From contig BCHX01000001.1 of NCBI GenBank assembly GCA_001599755.1, positions 1,054,001 through 1,118,000 of the forward strand: a stretch of 64,000 nt of DNA. Direction: 5' to 3'. This DNA comes from Gliomastix tumulicola (taxonomy: Eukaryota > Ascomycota > Sordariomycetes > Hypocreales > Bionectriaceae). Of this stretch, positions 1-13,200 are shown piece after piece; the first letter of the stretch is position 1; the number at the start of each line of letters is the position of its first letter. The position numbers were made by a program, and so were the translations under genes. The notes beneath the pieces are model-generated. The model was not told the origin of the DNA, did not search any database, and saw nothing but the letters and a program-made list of their open reading frames with translations.

Positions 1-272
1 GGTGGGATGCGCCTATGTCCATGGGATAATGTACGGGGAGGCATGGAAGGAAGACAAGTGTCAGGAATTCAGGCTGTCTTGAGAAAGATTAGTCGAGAAG
101 AGAAGTGTTAGCTAAATTATCTTGAAGTGATGTACCAGCACCTCCGGAAATTCCTTGATAGTGACTCATTCGAGCACTGTTAACGCCCTCCTTGAACGAC
201 CCAGTTCCCATTTCAGATCAGAGACAGCCCACCTGTAGCCACTGAGTGTAGGTGAAGCCTCCCACCGTAAGT

Positions 273-1958
273 CTAGAAGCCAGTTGACATGGAAAAGTTT
301 TCCCTCCGGGTCGGCAACAATGAGACCTCCCGGCCATTAGTCCGCCCTGGCTCGCTTGGAAACCGAGTCACCCCCATTGCTCGAGCGTTTTCGACTCTCG
401 CTTCATTCATCCTCATGAGCAAGTGCAGTTGTTTTTCCTTTTTGACGATATGCTTCTGAAATCTGCTCTTCTGCGCATTGATCTGCGCCAACTCCTTCTC
501 GCACGCCCTGATCTCTCCGTCTTCATTGAGCATGGTGGTTAGGGTGGTCCTCATGATATCCATGCCTTTCTCCTGGTACATGCCCAAGTCATTCTTCAGT
601 ATGTACGGAATACGTTTCTGTATCGCCCAGACGGTGTGGATCAGCAGGTCTTGGAACGGATCTGCTTTGAAGGAATTACCGTCGCAATAGGCTCTGAAGA
701 AGAAATCGTCTGGAATCACCAGATCAAGTGACTTCAGCCTCAAGGTCAGCCGCTTGGTGAGTTGCTCAGCGTAAACATCTTGGATGAGATTGCGACCTGC
801 GTGAAAAATCTCTGCCTTTTTTTCAGCAGCATTGTGAATTCTGTCGCTGGCAATCTTTTGCCTTTGTGAACACGAAGCAAGCGCTAGATCGAGTCGAGTG
901 ATAGACTGTTTGTGGGACTCGGGCTCGGTCTCGAGAGCAAGAACCCGAGTTTCTGTGCGCTCTGGATCGAGAAAGTCCTGGACATCGTCTTCATCGTTGG
1001 TATCATCGCCAAAATCAAGCCACGCTCCACCTTCTGCATGCCCCGAGTCCTGAAATTTGACGAGGCTGCAGCGAGTTGTCGAATGTGTTGGATAACTGCT
1101 GACACTAACACCGAGGCTGGAAGACACTTCGCTCTGAGGCTCTGATTTGGTGCATACCGAGGCGTGCGGATGGTTTTTGGTGGACACAGGCTCATCACCA
1201 CCTGGGTTTAGGTTCCTGCTGCACCGTCCATCTCTCTTTTGGCCTGACCTAGTTTGGAGGCGAGATGACACGCCTGCTGAAATCGCTCTGGCCGAGCCTG
1301 TGAGCTCCGAAGTGCGGCAGGCCAGGTCAAGAAGAGCCTGACGAACAATATCAAGCTCCCAGTCAATGGGAGCCCACTGGGAATGGAGAAGGCTCCGAAT
1401 GGCTGCTAAGGCGTAGATTCCCCCATCACCATTGTTGCGCTGAGCAGACGAGTACGGGGGTTTTTCTAGCCTGAGTTTCAGGTTCCAATCCCCAATCGAT
1501 AGCCTCGAAAGCTAGAGCTCGAACTGTTGCCGGACCTTGGCATTTCTACCCTCGGCCTCATTCTGCTTTGGGTCGAAGTGGATAGCGTCGACCTGGCCGT
1601 TGAGGGGATGCGCTTTCATCATGGTCCAGTGGCCTGGTCCTCCGTGATAGATTGGTATGTAAAGCGTCTGACCATTGACAAGTGACAGTGGTGAGAGGAC
1701 TTTGGTATTCTCTATTTCGAACCACGAGGGATCCACGACGCGCCAAGACTGCTTCACCGTCGGGTATGAAGTTGCCCATATAGAAGATTCTCGCGGTGCG
1801 GTGGCTGAGATGACCGTACACAGGAAATGCATGACATCATGTGTGAGCTTGGCCGAATCTGTCGTGAGCTGATGGATTACACGCTCAGCAAGTAGAGGGG
1901 TATCGTGGTCTGTCGGTAGAAGGGATAGCGGGGATGAAGATATCGATATGAGGTCCAT
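273..1958 (-). pseudogene. Ulp1/SENP-type (C48) cysteine peptidase gene, apparently inactivated
   Basis: Read on the minus strand from 1958. The first 148 codons resemble the Ulp1/SENP de-SUMOylating peptidase fold: a DVMHFLCTVI helix, then YIPIYHGGPGHWTMM with the family's His-Trp, then IHFDPKQ with the family's Asp. An in-frame TAG (plus-strand cta at 1512-1514) interrupts the frame. Beyond it the same frame reads on without a gap through SSAQRNNGDGGIYALAAI, where the family has Gln...Asp-Cys-Gly. The catalytic Cys is therefore Gly (ggg). The remaining roughly 400 codons run to the stop at 273 and are polar and probably coiled-coil. I found no intron that removes the TAG and keeps the frame. 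Two independent losses suggest a decayed copy; Ulp1-like genes are often multicopy and mobile-element associated in fungi. Family assignment is fairly secure; inactivity is inferred. Confidence 0.6.
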
Positions 1959-2507
1959 TTCAATGCCGTCAGGAGTTATCGAGCGGGAAGTCTGGGGCGA
2001 CCTTTTTGCTCATTGCGTTCGTGGTTGTCATCGAGGGAGGTGAGCTCGTTGCCATGAGATGGAGAGGGAGAGGTTTCGGAACACCGTTCCGTGACTGGGA
2101 AGCGATTGAGCTTGGAGTCCATGGAAGCGTTGAGGCTTTGGCCGTTGGGCACTTTCTCCTGCGACTTGATTGTAGGCATCTTTAACTTGTCGTAAGCTCA
2201 TTCGAGGGCGTCTGTCGTGAGTCGCGGATGCGAACTGAGATTGGGCTGGGCTGTGACGACGCGAAGTATTCCACACCTCCCCAAGAGTGGTGGCGAGACG
2301 AGGCCTATCCGCTGCTAGAAATCGGTTAGCGACAAGACGTTGTTCGAATCCTGACGAGTGGCTACCTCGAGGGCTGCGATAACCTGCTAGGGAATCAGAA
2401 GACTTTGCAGATGGCGGAATTGCAAGGCTTGGATCGCAAGAGGACAGTTGAAGGCCCCAATACAGGGAGTCTGGGGCAAGTGTCCAGTCGCTGCTTGGAA
2501 TTTGCAA
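1959..2507 (-). other. Possible degraded N-terminal part of the Ulp1-like gene
   Basis: Two overlapping minus-strand frames are open here: one from 2507 to 2028, rich in Ser, Arg and Gln, and a more acidic one from 2179 to 1976. Neither joins the peptidase frame at 1958 through a convincing GT-AG junction, and neither shows a domain I recognise. Fungal Ulp1-like proteins often have long low-complexity N-terminal regions, so this may be that region with frame damage. Confidence 0.25.
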
Positions 2508-3287
2508 TGATTAGTGAGGGATGCTGTCGAACCAGGGAGATGTGTATATCGGAGAAAACTAGTCCTCCTCGACGTGGAGGCGATGGTGCAGAGTGGGAGG
2601 AAGCCAGACAATCGGCGGTGCAGAATTTGAGATTTGCGTTTTGTGGGTGTGCTATCGAATATTGTCGAAGTTTCTGTGGGAGTCACTCTTGCAGTGAAGG
2701 CAGGAACGGGGAGCTTACTTTGGGTGCATCTGCTCGAGGTCGTGCCTGCCTCGCCTCGAGGTTGAATGACTTTGTGGGGTAGGATCTTATCGGCTGCTAT
2801 CACCCTTATCAGCCATTTGAGTACTGGGTGATGTCTGACTGGATCTGTCTGCAAGACAATCAAGACATCAATCACCCTCTGCCTTGTTCTCGTCGTCCTA
2901 GGTGAGGAATATGCCTGGCGTGGCATCTGGGAAGGGGTGCGAGGCAGAGGCAATTGCGATTGCAGAGGTAAGCCTTCGCGTCTGATCGACGCCGGGAGTC
3001 AAGTACTGTCGCTGACTGGCTGACTGGATAATCTCAGGTTACACTGCATACGCGCTCCCAAATATTCCAGTCACCTACGACGTCCGACCCCGCCTCAGCT
3101 CGATCCTCGACAACGTCACTAGCGACCTCAACCAGTCCTCGACAGCCGCGATTCCAGCCTCAAAACGCGCCAGTTCGTTGCTGCTTTGCATTGCCTTCTC
3201 CCCGCGAGCGAATACGACGCCAACGACGGGCGATACGATTAGCTACGGTACCCTCTCGACCCAGTGATCTCCGACACATGCACAGTG
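2508..3287. other. Stretch without a recognised gene; possible spliced exon
   Basis: Open frames exist on both strands around 2400-2950, but no domain is recognisable. On the plus strand a clean intron-like interval lies at 2968-3037 (gtaagc start, ctgac branch, ctcag end). It is followed by an open frame to a TGA at 3264-3266 reading YTAYALPNIPVTYDVRPRL and beyond. A matching first exon would read EYAWRGIWEGVRGRG, but I find no in-frame ATG for it. A small plus-strand gene is possible but unproven. Confidence 0.2.
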
Positions 3288-3941
3288 ATGCAATCTGAAG
3301 CACCATCCTCGATCATCTACATCGTCGGCGCGCAAAGCACAGGGAAAACGACTCTCGTCAACGAACTAGCCAAAGGAATCAGCATCAATGCCTCCAGTCC
3401 CGCCATTCTCCCGCACGTCGTCGCCGAAGTCGCCCGAACCGTCCTCGAGCAACATGGATTCAGATCAGACGAGCTCACAGCGAGCCCCGAGCGTGCTTTG
3501 GCGCTTCAAAAGCTTATGCTAGATACCCAGGTCGAGGCCGAAGACCGCGGGCTAGAGACGGCTGGAGAGGGCTCGTGGATTGTCTGCGACCGCTCTGGCA
3601 TCGATCCGATCGTATACGCGCGGTTGTACGCGGGTCGCGAGGCAGCTCGGGAGATGGAGGACTCCTCGATATGGGATCGGCTCAAAACACGAATGGCGCG
3701 TTCTATGGTCATTCTTGGTGAGCCGGTGGCCGCCTTCCTTCTCGACGATGGCGTGAGACTGATGCCTGACGATATGGAGGAATGGATGCGAGTCCACCGT
3801 GAGTTTTGCGATACACTTCAGGACTATGGCTTGAGCTACCATGTCGTCGGAGATGGCATCCGAGACTTGACACAGCGACGACAATTCGTTGCGTCGAAGT
3901 GCCTGGACTCGTCCAAGGACCATCTTAGACCGGTAAAATGA
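3288..3941 (+). CDS. P-loop ATPase/kinase of the NadR/AAA_28-like type
   Basis: Single-exon protein of 217 residues. The first ATG of the frame is at 3288 (MQSEAPSS); the eight codons before it lack an ATG. IYIVGAQSTGKTTLVNEL, about residues 10-28, contains a textbook Walker A motif, GxxxxGKT. WIVCDRSGIDPIVYARLY around residue 95-110 matches the DR...DP...Y segment of NadR-type nucleoside or nucleotide kinases and the fungal AAA_28 family. The protein is short and carries no other domain. No signal peptide or membrane segment is visible, so it is probably cytosolic. Its substrate is unknown. It ends 328 bases from the convergent NRPS stop codon, and nothing links it to peptide synthesis. Confidence 0.75.
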   Translation: MQSEAPSSIIYIVGAQSTGKTTLVNELAKGISINASSPAILPHVVAEVARTVLEQHGFRSDELTASPERALALQKLMLDTQVEAEDRGLETAGEGSWIVCDRSGIDPIVYARLYAGREAAREMEDSSIWDRLKTRMARSMVILGEPVAAFLLDDGVRLMPDDMEEWMRVHREFCDTLQDYGLSYHVVGDGIRDLTQRRQFVASKCLDSSKDHLRPVK

Positions 3942-4272
3942 CAATGGTGAGTCTCTTCACCCCTCCTCTGCGCAGTTTGCAGGCATTCGAGGGGCCAATC
4001 GACTGACCCATGCTGAATTCCAAGCAGCGAATAAAACACGGAGTATTGTTCAATGGTCTTTATTAGCCTGTTTCTATATACAAGAAGAGAAAATATTGAC
4101 GGAGAATCGGTTTCTGACAAAGGCCTTGCGGTCTTTGACTGCCACAGCTACTTGACATGAAGAGAAACAAAAGAAAAAGAAAGAAGGTTACAGCAAGCGA
4201 AAGGTGTAGCTTTGAAAGCTCGGCTCATCCATTGATCGTGATATCCAGACCCGAGACCTAAGAAGATGCTCA
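3942..4272. other. Convergent intergenic region (ATPase / NRPS 3' ends)
   Basis: About 330 bases between two converging stop codons; the last three belong to the NRPS stop codon (4270-4272). It contains an AT-rich, A-tract segment near 4160-4190 that could hold 3'-end processing signals for either gene. I see no other feature. Confidence 0.4.
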
Positions 4273-7200
4273 CAAGCCAGTCGAAACACCATCCAAGTTC
4301 AAGTCCAGGTTCTCCAAGCAAGTTTGCAACGGGGCGTTTGGAGACCTGGTCAAACGGTCGACGACCTCCGCGAGTGTGTCGACCAGCTTTTGCGCCGTCT
4401 CATCCGACATGATATGAGAGTTGGCACCGAGCCGAAGCAACAAGCGATCCTTTTGAGGATAAGACACCATGACGATGTGTCGCTGTAGGAAGAGCGGGTT
4501 CTCAAAGAATCCCACGCGCGTCGTGGTCTTGCCGCTCGCGAGTTCCGGCGTTTCGTCGATGTTCTGGTGCTGGATCACTGTGCCGAATCCCTGCTCCTCG
4601 GACGGCCAATCGGAGGCGTGCTCGATGATGTCGTCGTATCCCAGACTGTCGGCCTCGCCCATGGAGAGGTACTGGTCCTGGATGGAGGCAAACAACTCGG
4701 CGGGGGTTTTGGATTGCGAGAGGCGGACGCGGGCGGGGACGACATTGAATAACGGCGCGGCGATCGTCTCGACGCCCTCGATAGCTGAGTTACGGCCAGC
4801 GACCCTGTTGCCGTAGACGACGTCCGTATCTCCGGTCAAGAGCGACAGCAGAATGGCCCAGGATGCGCTGACGACCGTGGCAGACGTGATCTTATTGGGT
4901 AGATCCGGGAGGTGTGCCTCGGCCTCGGCGCCTGTGGAATGGAGCGGCGCTTCGGAGCTATCGAGGCTTGGAAGCCTTGATGCGATATCTGTCGACGATG
5001 AGGATCCGTCCAGGACCTGTCTCCAGTGGGCGATGGACCTTTCACGCTGAGCAGCAGCGTGCGAAAGGAATCGCGAGAAACTGGGCCCCGAGTGAGGTGT
5101 CAAGTTGCCACCGTACAAGCTTGCGAGTGCTTGGAGCATGAGAGGCACAGAAACACCGTCATACTGAGCGTGGGACAGGCGAATGACCAGACGAGACCCT
5201 TCTGTGCTATGTCTGATGAGCATGAAGCCAGTGAGTGGCTGGTCAACATCGACATTGTGCCAGTCCTGGAGGCAGATGGTGTCGAACGACTCTTGGAGGC
5301 TGTCCTTGGCATCATGAATCTGAAGACCCGCGTCGAACTGGCGGAGGATGACCTGCCACAGCTGGCCCTGCAAATGAACGAAGCTTGTCCTCAAGATGGG
5401 GAACATGTCTGTGGCCGCCTTGCAGCTTTCGGCCAGGCGCGTAAGGTCGACAGCCGAACCAAGATCCATGAAGAAGTAATTGACAAAGTTCTGCATGGCT
5501 GCGGTGTCTACGAGGTATTCCCTTTGAGCGCTGGTAGTGGGCAGTACATCCTCGACTACATCTGCCTTGATCGGAAGTTCAAGCCGATCCAACTCGGCGA
5601 GCAGGTTCTCCTTGACTGCCGTGTCGAGTACGGACTTCATCTCACCATCAGGCACTACTTCCTCGATAGGCTGAACAAAGCTGGCTTCGTTGGCGAGTGC
5701 CTCCAGGGTATCATGCTGGAACACGTCGGCCACCTTTAGCGTGACGCCCGCTTTTCTAGCCTCTCCGACAAGCTTCATCGCGGTGATCGAGTTACCACCG
5801 AGCATGAAGAAGCTGTCGTCAAGGCCGATGGTTGACTGGTCTTCGATATTGAGGACTCGGGCCCAGATCACCTGCATCTGCCTCTCTTGTTCCGAGTTTG
5901 GCTGCCGCACAACCCTCTCCTCTGTCACGTGACTCTTCTCCATACCCGCCAGCGCCTTTCGGTCGATCTTTCCACTTGAGTTGAAGGGAAATTCCTGCAG
6001 TACGGTGACGGAGTGCGGGACCATGTAGGTAGGTAACTGTGCTTTGGTAATGTCGATCACCTGACTGCGGATAGAGAGCGCGGCACTCTCATCCGCCTGA
6101 TCCCAGCTGGGGACTGCGACGAAGGCCTGCAGACGGGGCTCTTGTCCCTCCCCGCGAGATAAGAGGGTCACACTCTGGCTGACGAGGGCGTGGCGACTCA
6201 GGCAGTGTTCTACCTCATCGAGTTCAAGGCGCTGCCCGCGAATCTTAACCTGGTTGTCCACTCTGCCCAGGAATTCGAGCTGACCATCGCTCGGCCTGTA
6301 CCGTGCAAGATCGCCTGTCCGGTAGGCTCTCTGATCCTCGCTGTCGATCTGGACATGAATGAATCTACCCTTGTCCTGAGTCGGGTCCAAGTATCCTCGG
6401 GCCAGACCATCTCCCGCAAGCACGAGCTCACCAACAGCTCCGAGAGGGACAAGGCGTTGCTCTCGGTCCATTACGTAAGCGCGCACGTTTTCGAAGGCTC
6501 GGCCGATAGGAATGCCGTTGACGAAGCCGTCCATCTGTTTTGGTACCTGGTAAACAGTGCTGAGGATGGTGTTCTCGGTAGGGCCGTAAACGTTCCAGAC
6601 AGCCGAGCCCTTCATCTGCCGCATGACGGCTTGAAGATCCTCAGCGTCAGCTCGGTCTCCGCCGGTTTGGAAACACTCGATGTTGCTGAAGATGGTCGCA
6701 TCATCAAGCAGGAACTGTTTGGTCAGAGCCGGCGTCAGCATCAGGATGTTGACTCCGGTCTCTGTAATGAGATCAAAGCGTGCTTGGGGGTCCATCAGCG
6801 TGTCTGCGCCGACACAGACGAGTGTACCGCCGTGGGTAAGGGCTGTGTAGATTTCCAGGGCCGAAATATCAAAGCTCAGGCTGCCGAGATGGGAGACGAT
6901 CATGGGGGACGGCATGGTCTGTGTCATGGTGCTGGCGGTCACCACATTAATGACGCTGCGGTGCTCGATCTTGACGCCCTTTGGTGTTCCAGTTGATCCA
7001 GACGTGAACAAGATGTAGGCGAGGGAATTGGGGCCGGGCTGTGCGCTTGTGATACGGTTGTTCACAGAAAGTGCTGTCTTGAGAGTGTCCCCGATGGAAA
7101 CAAAGCTGACACCGTCAATAGCAGGAGGCTCGACACCAGATCCGACGAGAACCAGGCTTCTCTGCCCCTCGACTGCAACGGAAGACATGATGGTTGCCAT

Positions 7201-10200
7201 GCGTCCGACGGGAAGACGGAGATCAAAAGGCACATAGCACAGGCCTGCCTTGAGAATACCGAGGATGGCAACGATGGACTCACTTGACCGGTCAGCAAAC
7301 AAGCCTACGGGGGTCTCCGGAGCGAATCCGCTGTCTTGAATGGCGAACCACCGGGCCAAAAGATCGGACTGCTCGTCGAGTTGGCGGTACGTGAGGTTGT
7401 TGGTAGCATCGAGCTCCCTGACAGCGAGCCTGTCCGGGGTGGAGGCTGCATGCTGCCTGAAGAGATCGACCAAGCTCTTGTCACTTGCATAGGGGACGCT
7501 GAGGGTATTGATGAGGCCCATCTGGCTGAGTACTGCCGTCTCTTTGTCGGTCATGAGCGAGAGCTTGGAGATGGGCGTTGCCGGGGCGTTGAGCCCTGAC
7601 TCGAGAATGGTGTGGAATGTCGACAGAATCTGCTTGATAGACTCCGGCACGAACAAGTCGCTCGAGTAGATGAGGTGTCCGCTAAGGCTATCCTTGTCCT
7701 GGAAGACGTGGAACTCGGCGTCGAAACGAGTGGTCACCGCCGTGCCGATGGGCTCGGTAGACAGGCTGTCGAACGTGAACTTGTCTAGGCTGACGTTTGC
7801 GTGGAAGGCGAAAGACAGTTGGGCAAGGGGGTTGCGCGAGAGATCTCGAGGACCGCGTGCGAGTTTGCCCACGATCTTCTCGAAGCTGATGTCCTGATTT
7901 GCGAGGGAGGCAGTAGTTGTGTCCTTGACGTGCTGAACCAGGTCGTCGAAGGACGTGTCCTCATCTAGCTTGAGTCGGATACACTGGAGGTTGACGAAGA
8001 AGCCAATGATGTCCTTGACCTCGGCCCGGTCACGGTTGGCATTCGGCGTCCCGATGACGCTGTCGTTGGCTCCGGTGAGGCGGCAGTGCGTTGCGCGGAA
8101 GGCAGCAAGCAGGGTGGCAAACATGGTCGTGTCGTGCGTCTTGCAGTACGATCGCAGCCTGTCATATAAATCACCGTCAATGGTGAATGATTCAACACCG
8201 GCATCACCAGAGAGGGCGGCAAGCCGGGGCTTATCGGTGTAGAACTCGGCAGGGCGGCTGGACTCGAGCTCCTCGGCCCAGTACGCGAGCTGGCGTTCGT
8301 ATTCTTCGGAGTCGCTGTGCTGCCGTTGCCAGACGGCGAAGTCTCGGTACTGCACGGGAAGGGTATTCACAGCGGCCAATGGATCTTGGCCACGGAGAGC
8401 AGCGCTGTAGAGTGCCTCCAATTCCGTGCGGATGACGTTGATAGACCAGCCGTCAGAGATGATGTGGTGCATCACAACGGACAGGACGTGGTCTTCCCCG
8501 CTGAGTCTGATCACGGCGACCCTCCATCCGGGCTCACTCTCCAGCCTGAAGGGCGTTGTTTGCTCTGTCTGCAACGCTTCCTGCATCGCAGTCTCGTCTT
8601 CGACTTCGATGATCCTCAGCTCGGCATCAGTAACGGGCAGATGAACCTGCTGCAAGTTGGAACCATCTCTGGTAAAAAAGGTCGTGCGAAGAGACTCATG
8701 GCGTTCCTCAAGGCTGCGGATGGCCGTTTGAAGGGCATAGAGGCGGAGCGGGCCGCGCAGACGCAGGGCAAGAGGCATATGATACCACGTCAAGCCCGGG
8801 TGAAGCTGCTCCACGAACCAGAGTCGTTCCTGAGCAAACGACTGTTCCGTGACGAGGCTTCGGTCGGCAGCGGGGGTGATGGTCTGCTGTTGGATTTCAG
8901 CGCCGGTCATCTCCTTGATATCTGCGGCGAGATCCCGCAGCTTAGGTCGTCGGAACATGTCTGCGACGGTGAGGCTCATGCCGTAGTTGCGAGCCTCGCC
9001 GACGACTCTCATGGCGGCAAGCGAGTCACCGCCGAGTTGGAAGAAGGAGTCATCGACGCCGATCTGGTCCGTCTTGAGGTTTAGGATGTTGGACCAGATT
9101 GCCTGAATCTTCAGCTCGGTGTCTGTCGTGGGCTGCTCGACAGGGCCTCGCTCCGTTGATACCGTTGTCTGGGTAGCTTGCATCTCCAGGGCCCGACGGT
9201 CAACCTTGCCGTTATCGTTGTGTGGGAATCTATCGACAAATGTGATGGACTTGGGAACCATATATGATGGCAGGGTAGACTGCATTTTCTCCAGGAGCTG
9301 AGCCCGAACCTCAGTCAGGCCTTGATGCCGGAGCGGCTGGCTGCTCAACAGATGCAGGGCCCTGGCCTCTGATTCGACTGGGAAGCGGAAGAGAGTTCTC
9401 TCGCTGGTGTCCTGCCCTTGGATGCTTAGACGGTGGAATATGGCATCAAATCCTCCCTTGAGGGCGTGCTGGCGGTTCCAGCTCATCTCCACCTGGTAGC
9501 CGGCGGCGTGAGCAATCCTCTCAATGTCAACTGGAGCGAGGCACAGGGAAGCATCAGCCTGGGCCTGCACCTCCGAGAGCCACTGGGCACTCTCAGGTTC
9601 CTTGCTTGCGAGAGCGTCGACGAGATGACGCTCGAAGATTGTCTTGCTGAAGGGAATGTTGGCGATTGCGACCACGGACTCGGATTTCTCGCTGAGGAGG
9701 TGGGATAGCTTGTTGGAGTCAAGCCCGGCTGCCATGAAGTCGATCCACTGGCTGTCGTCAACCTCGTGGATGGCTGCCTGCTCTTCCAGTTCATCAACAG
9801 CGGCTTTGCTGTGAACCACAGCTGCATAACGGTAGCAACTCAGCTCGTTGGTGGCTTCCATCCGCTTAGGCAGAATCTCAACATGCCCGACCAGCTCCGG
9901 CAGACGTGCCTCCAGGTTGGTGAAGAAGAAGGGATCAACCAGGAACTCCTTCTCAATACGCTTCATGTCGTCCACCATGCGTAGCAGTTCCTGCTTCTTG
10001 ATCTTCCAGCGAGGCGTATCCTTCAGCATGAACAGGGCTCTGCTGGCGAGGAACTGGTCGTAGAGACCGTAGGACCGCATGTCACCCAGGAAGATCTTCT
10101 TGACGCCCATGTTCAGCAGTTCCTTGACGGTGTTGAACAGATAGTGCTGGCTGGGGAAGTACTGTGCCACTGAGTTGATGACGGCGAGATCTGGTGACTC

Positions 10201-13200
10201 AATCGTGCCGAGATTGGGGAGATCTGCCGCGGTGGCCTTGTACATGGTGAACTTGTTCGTCAGCTCGGGGATTCGTCTCGCCGCCTTGGAAACGAAGCTG
10301 ACAGCGCGCTCGGATGGCTCGAGACCGATGTAGTTCTGCAGGCTCTCAAGTGGGAGGTTGAAGACAATCATGCCCGAGCCGGTACCGATTTCGAGGACAT
10401 TGGGAGCAGGACCGGTCATGCGGATGGCTTTCATCGTATCGTCAAGCCACTCCTGCATCTCATCGACGGGGATATTGCGCCCGTCATACATCGACGTCCA
10501 TCCAACGAAATCGTGTCCCACGGCCTCGGTGTTGGCAGCGCTGGAGATGTCGGTGTATGTGTCATCGTCGAACATGTCCTCCCAGGCTTGCACGAGCTTG
10601 TTCTCGCCTGTGCCGGTCGAGGATGAGACGTAGTCGGTGATCTCCTTGACAACCACGAAGGACGCCAGGAAAGGCTCCTCGCCCTCACTTCGATGGAGGA
10701 CGGTGACGGCACTGTCTACAAGATCGTGGCTGCAGATCGTCTGCTCGATCTCCCCAAGCTCAATACGCTGCCCCCTGAGCTTGACCTGTCCGTCGATACG
10801 GCCATAGAATTCGAGCTGCCCGTCGATGGGGCGATGGCGGACAAAGTCGCCAGTCCGATACGCCTTGACCTCCTCGCCGGCCACCCAGACAGTAACGAAT
10901 CGGTCGACATTGCGGCTCTTGTCGGTGTACCCATCCGCAAGTCCGTCGCCAACAAGGACGAGTTCGCCGATCACACCGGCAGGGACTAGACGTTGCTTCG
11001 AATCCATGACGTAGGCACCGGAGTTGGTGATGACCCGGCCGATGGGGACGCCGTTGGCGCACGCATCATGCTCCTCTCCTTGGATCCAAAACGCCGTGCT
11101 GAAAGTCGTATTCTCCGTCGGTCCGTAGACGTTGAGGACACGACCACCAGCAGGAGCAAGCTGCTTCTGCGCGGCAAACGCATCCCGAGTCTCCATCTTC
11201 TCGCCTCCCGTGAGGAGAAGACGCAGCGAGCTGATGAAATGGGGGCTCTCTGCGAGGTACTGCCTCAGGAGCGACGTCGTGATAAATAGTACGTCGACCT
11301 GCTCGCGGATGAAGGTCTGGTGTAGAGCGGCTGAGTCGAGCAGCACATCGAAGCCGATACAGACGATCGTACCACCGTTGAGCAGAGCGGCGTAGATCTC
11401 CCACGTGGACGAGTCGAAGGCAAGGTTGGAGGAGTGCGCAAACACAGCGTGTGGTGGGACATGCTGGAACAGCTCAGTGTTGTTCTTGGCCAGCCTCATG
11501 ATTCCGCGGTGGGTGGCCCTGACGCCCTTGGGAGTTCCGGTAGATCCCGATGTGAACATGACATAGGCGAGACTGGTGGCCGTGGAAAGCTGGCTGGGCA
11601 CCAGAGAGTCGCTGTGACGTGCTGCATCGGATATCTTGAACGTCTCGAGACCGGGTAGCTCAAGGCTGGGGAACTCAGCACCAGACCCAACCAAGACGGT
11701 CCGTCTTCCTTCTAGAGACGAGAGAATTGTGCTGATTCGAGTCGCAGGAGTCCTCGTGTCGAAAGGTAGATAGGCTAGGCCTGCCTTGAGAATGCCGAGA
11801 AGAGCGGTAACTGTCTCACATGAGCGCTCTGCGAACACGCCGATGAGTGTGCCTGCTGGCGGAGACTGGAGTGTGGCAAGGAGCCAGCTGGCAATGGCAT
11901 CCGAAGCACGATCAAGCTCGCTGTATGTCAACTGCGTCTTCGAGTCCTTGACTGCCACCGCGTTCGGCGTCTCGGCGACCTGCTGCTGGAACACATCCAC
12001 AAGTGAAGAGTCACGAGGATAGTCGCTCGTCACCGTCTCAATGACTCCGAGGTTGTTGAGTACATCGTATGAGGCATCGTGCAGCAGGTCCAAGGACTCG
12101 ATGGGCTCCTGTGAGCCTCCAAGACCTTCTTCGATGATGCAAGTCAGAACGGAGAGCATGCCCCTGATGGTCTCAGGCTCAAACAGGTCGGTCGAGTAGA
12201 TACACTGCCCCTGGAGCGCCTCATCCTCCTGGAAGAAGTGCAGCTCCATATCGAATCGAGACGTCACGCCGCTGCCTTCTAGAGGCACAGTCTCGAGGCC
12301 CTCGAAGGAGAGGTGTCCGAGTTTGGTCTGCGAGTGGAGAGCAAACATGATCTGGGCAAGCGGGTTTCGAGAGACATCGCGGTCTCGCTGAAGCTTGGCG
12401 ACGATGCGCTCAAATGGCACGTCCTGATTCGCGAAGGCGTCGACGGAGAGGCCGTGGACACGCTGGACTACCTTCTCGAACGAGTCTTGCCCATCGACCG
12501 GGATGCGGATACACTGCATGTTGACGAAGAACCCGATCATGTCCTTGAGCTCCCAGTGGTCTCGGTTCGCGTTGGGCGTTCCGATGGTGGCATCGACGGC
12601 GCCACTGAGACGGAAATGGGCAACTCGGAACGCGGCCAGTAGGGCGGCGTAGGGCGTGATCTCGCGTGCCTTGCAGAAGCGCTGGAGATCTTGGTACAGC
12701 TTGCCCTCGATCCGGAGAGGCTCTGCGCTGGCTTTTCCTGATAGGGTGGCAGGGCGGAGCTTGTCGACGGGGAACTCGGCTGGTCGGCTTCCATCGAGTT
12801 GCTTGACCCAGTAGTTGAGCTGTTCCTCGCCTGGGCTAATCTTTGCGTTCACTGATCGATCGGTCGGTGCCTCCAGCTGCTGTCGTTGCCAGACCGAGAA
12901 ATCACGATACTGGACGGGTAGCTCTGTCACAGTCTCGAGGATGTTTTCGCCCCGAACAGCGGCGGAGTAGTAAGTGGCCAGTTCTTTCCTCAGCACGTCG
13001 ATGGACCATCCATCAGCAATGATGTGGTGAATGGCAACGGAGAGAATATGCTCCTCTTCTACGGTGCCATCCAGCTCATCTGGCGTCACCTTGTACAGAT
13101 TGACTCTCCAGCCCGAGTTGGATTTGAGGTCAAATGGCGTGGTTTGGTCTACCAGCAGAGCCTCCTCCAGGTCCCTCTTCGTCGTAGTACGTATCACATT

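Noticed and set aside
1512..1530. Intron removing the TAG in the Ulp1-like gene
   Set aside because: Possible donors and acceptors give introns of about 24 bases or break the downstream frame, while direct reading through the TAG keeps the family pattern.
2387..2953. 188-codon minus-strand frame
   Set aside because: No domain or compositional sign of a real protein, and an opposing frame of similar length exists on the plus strand.
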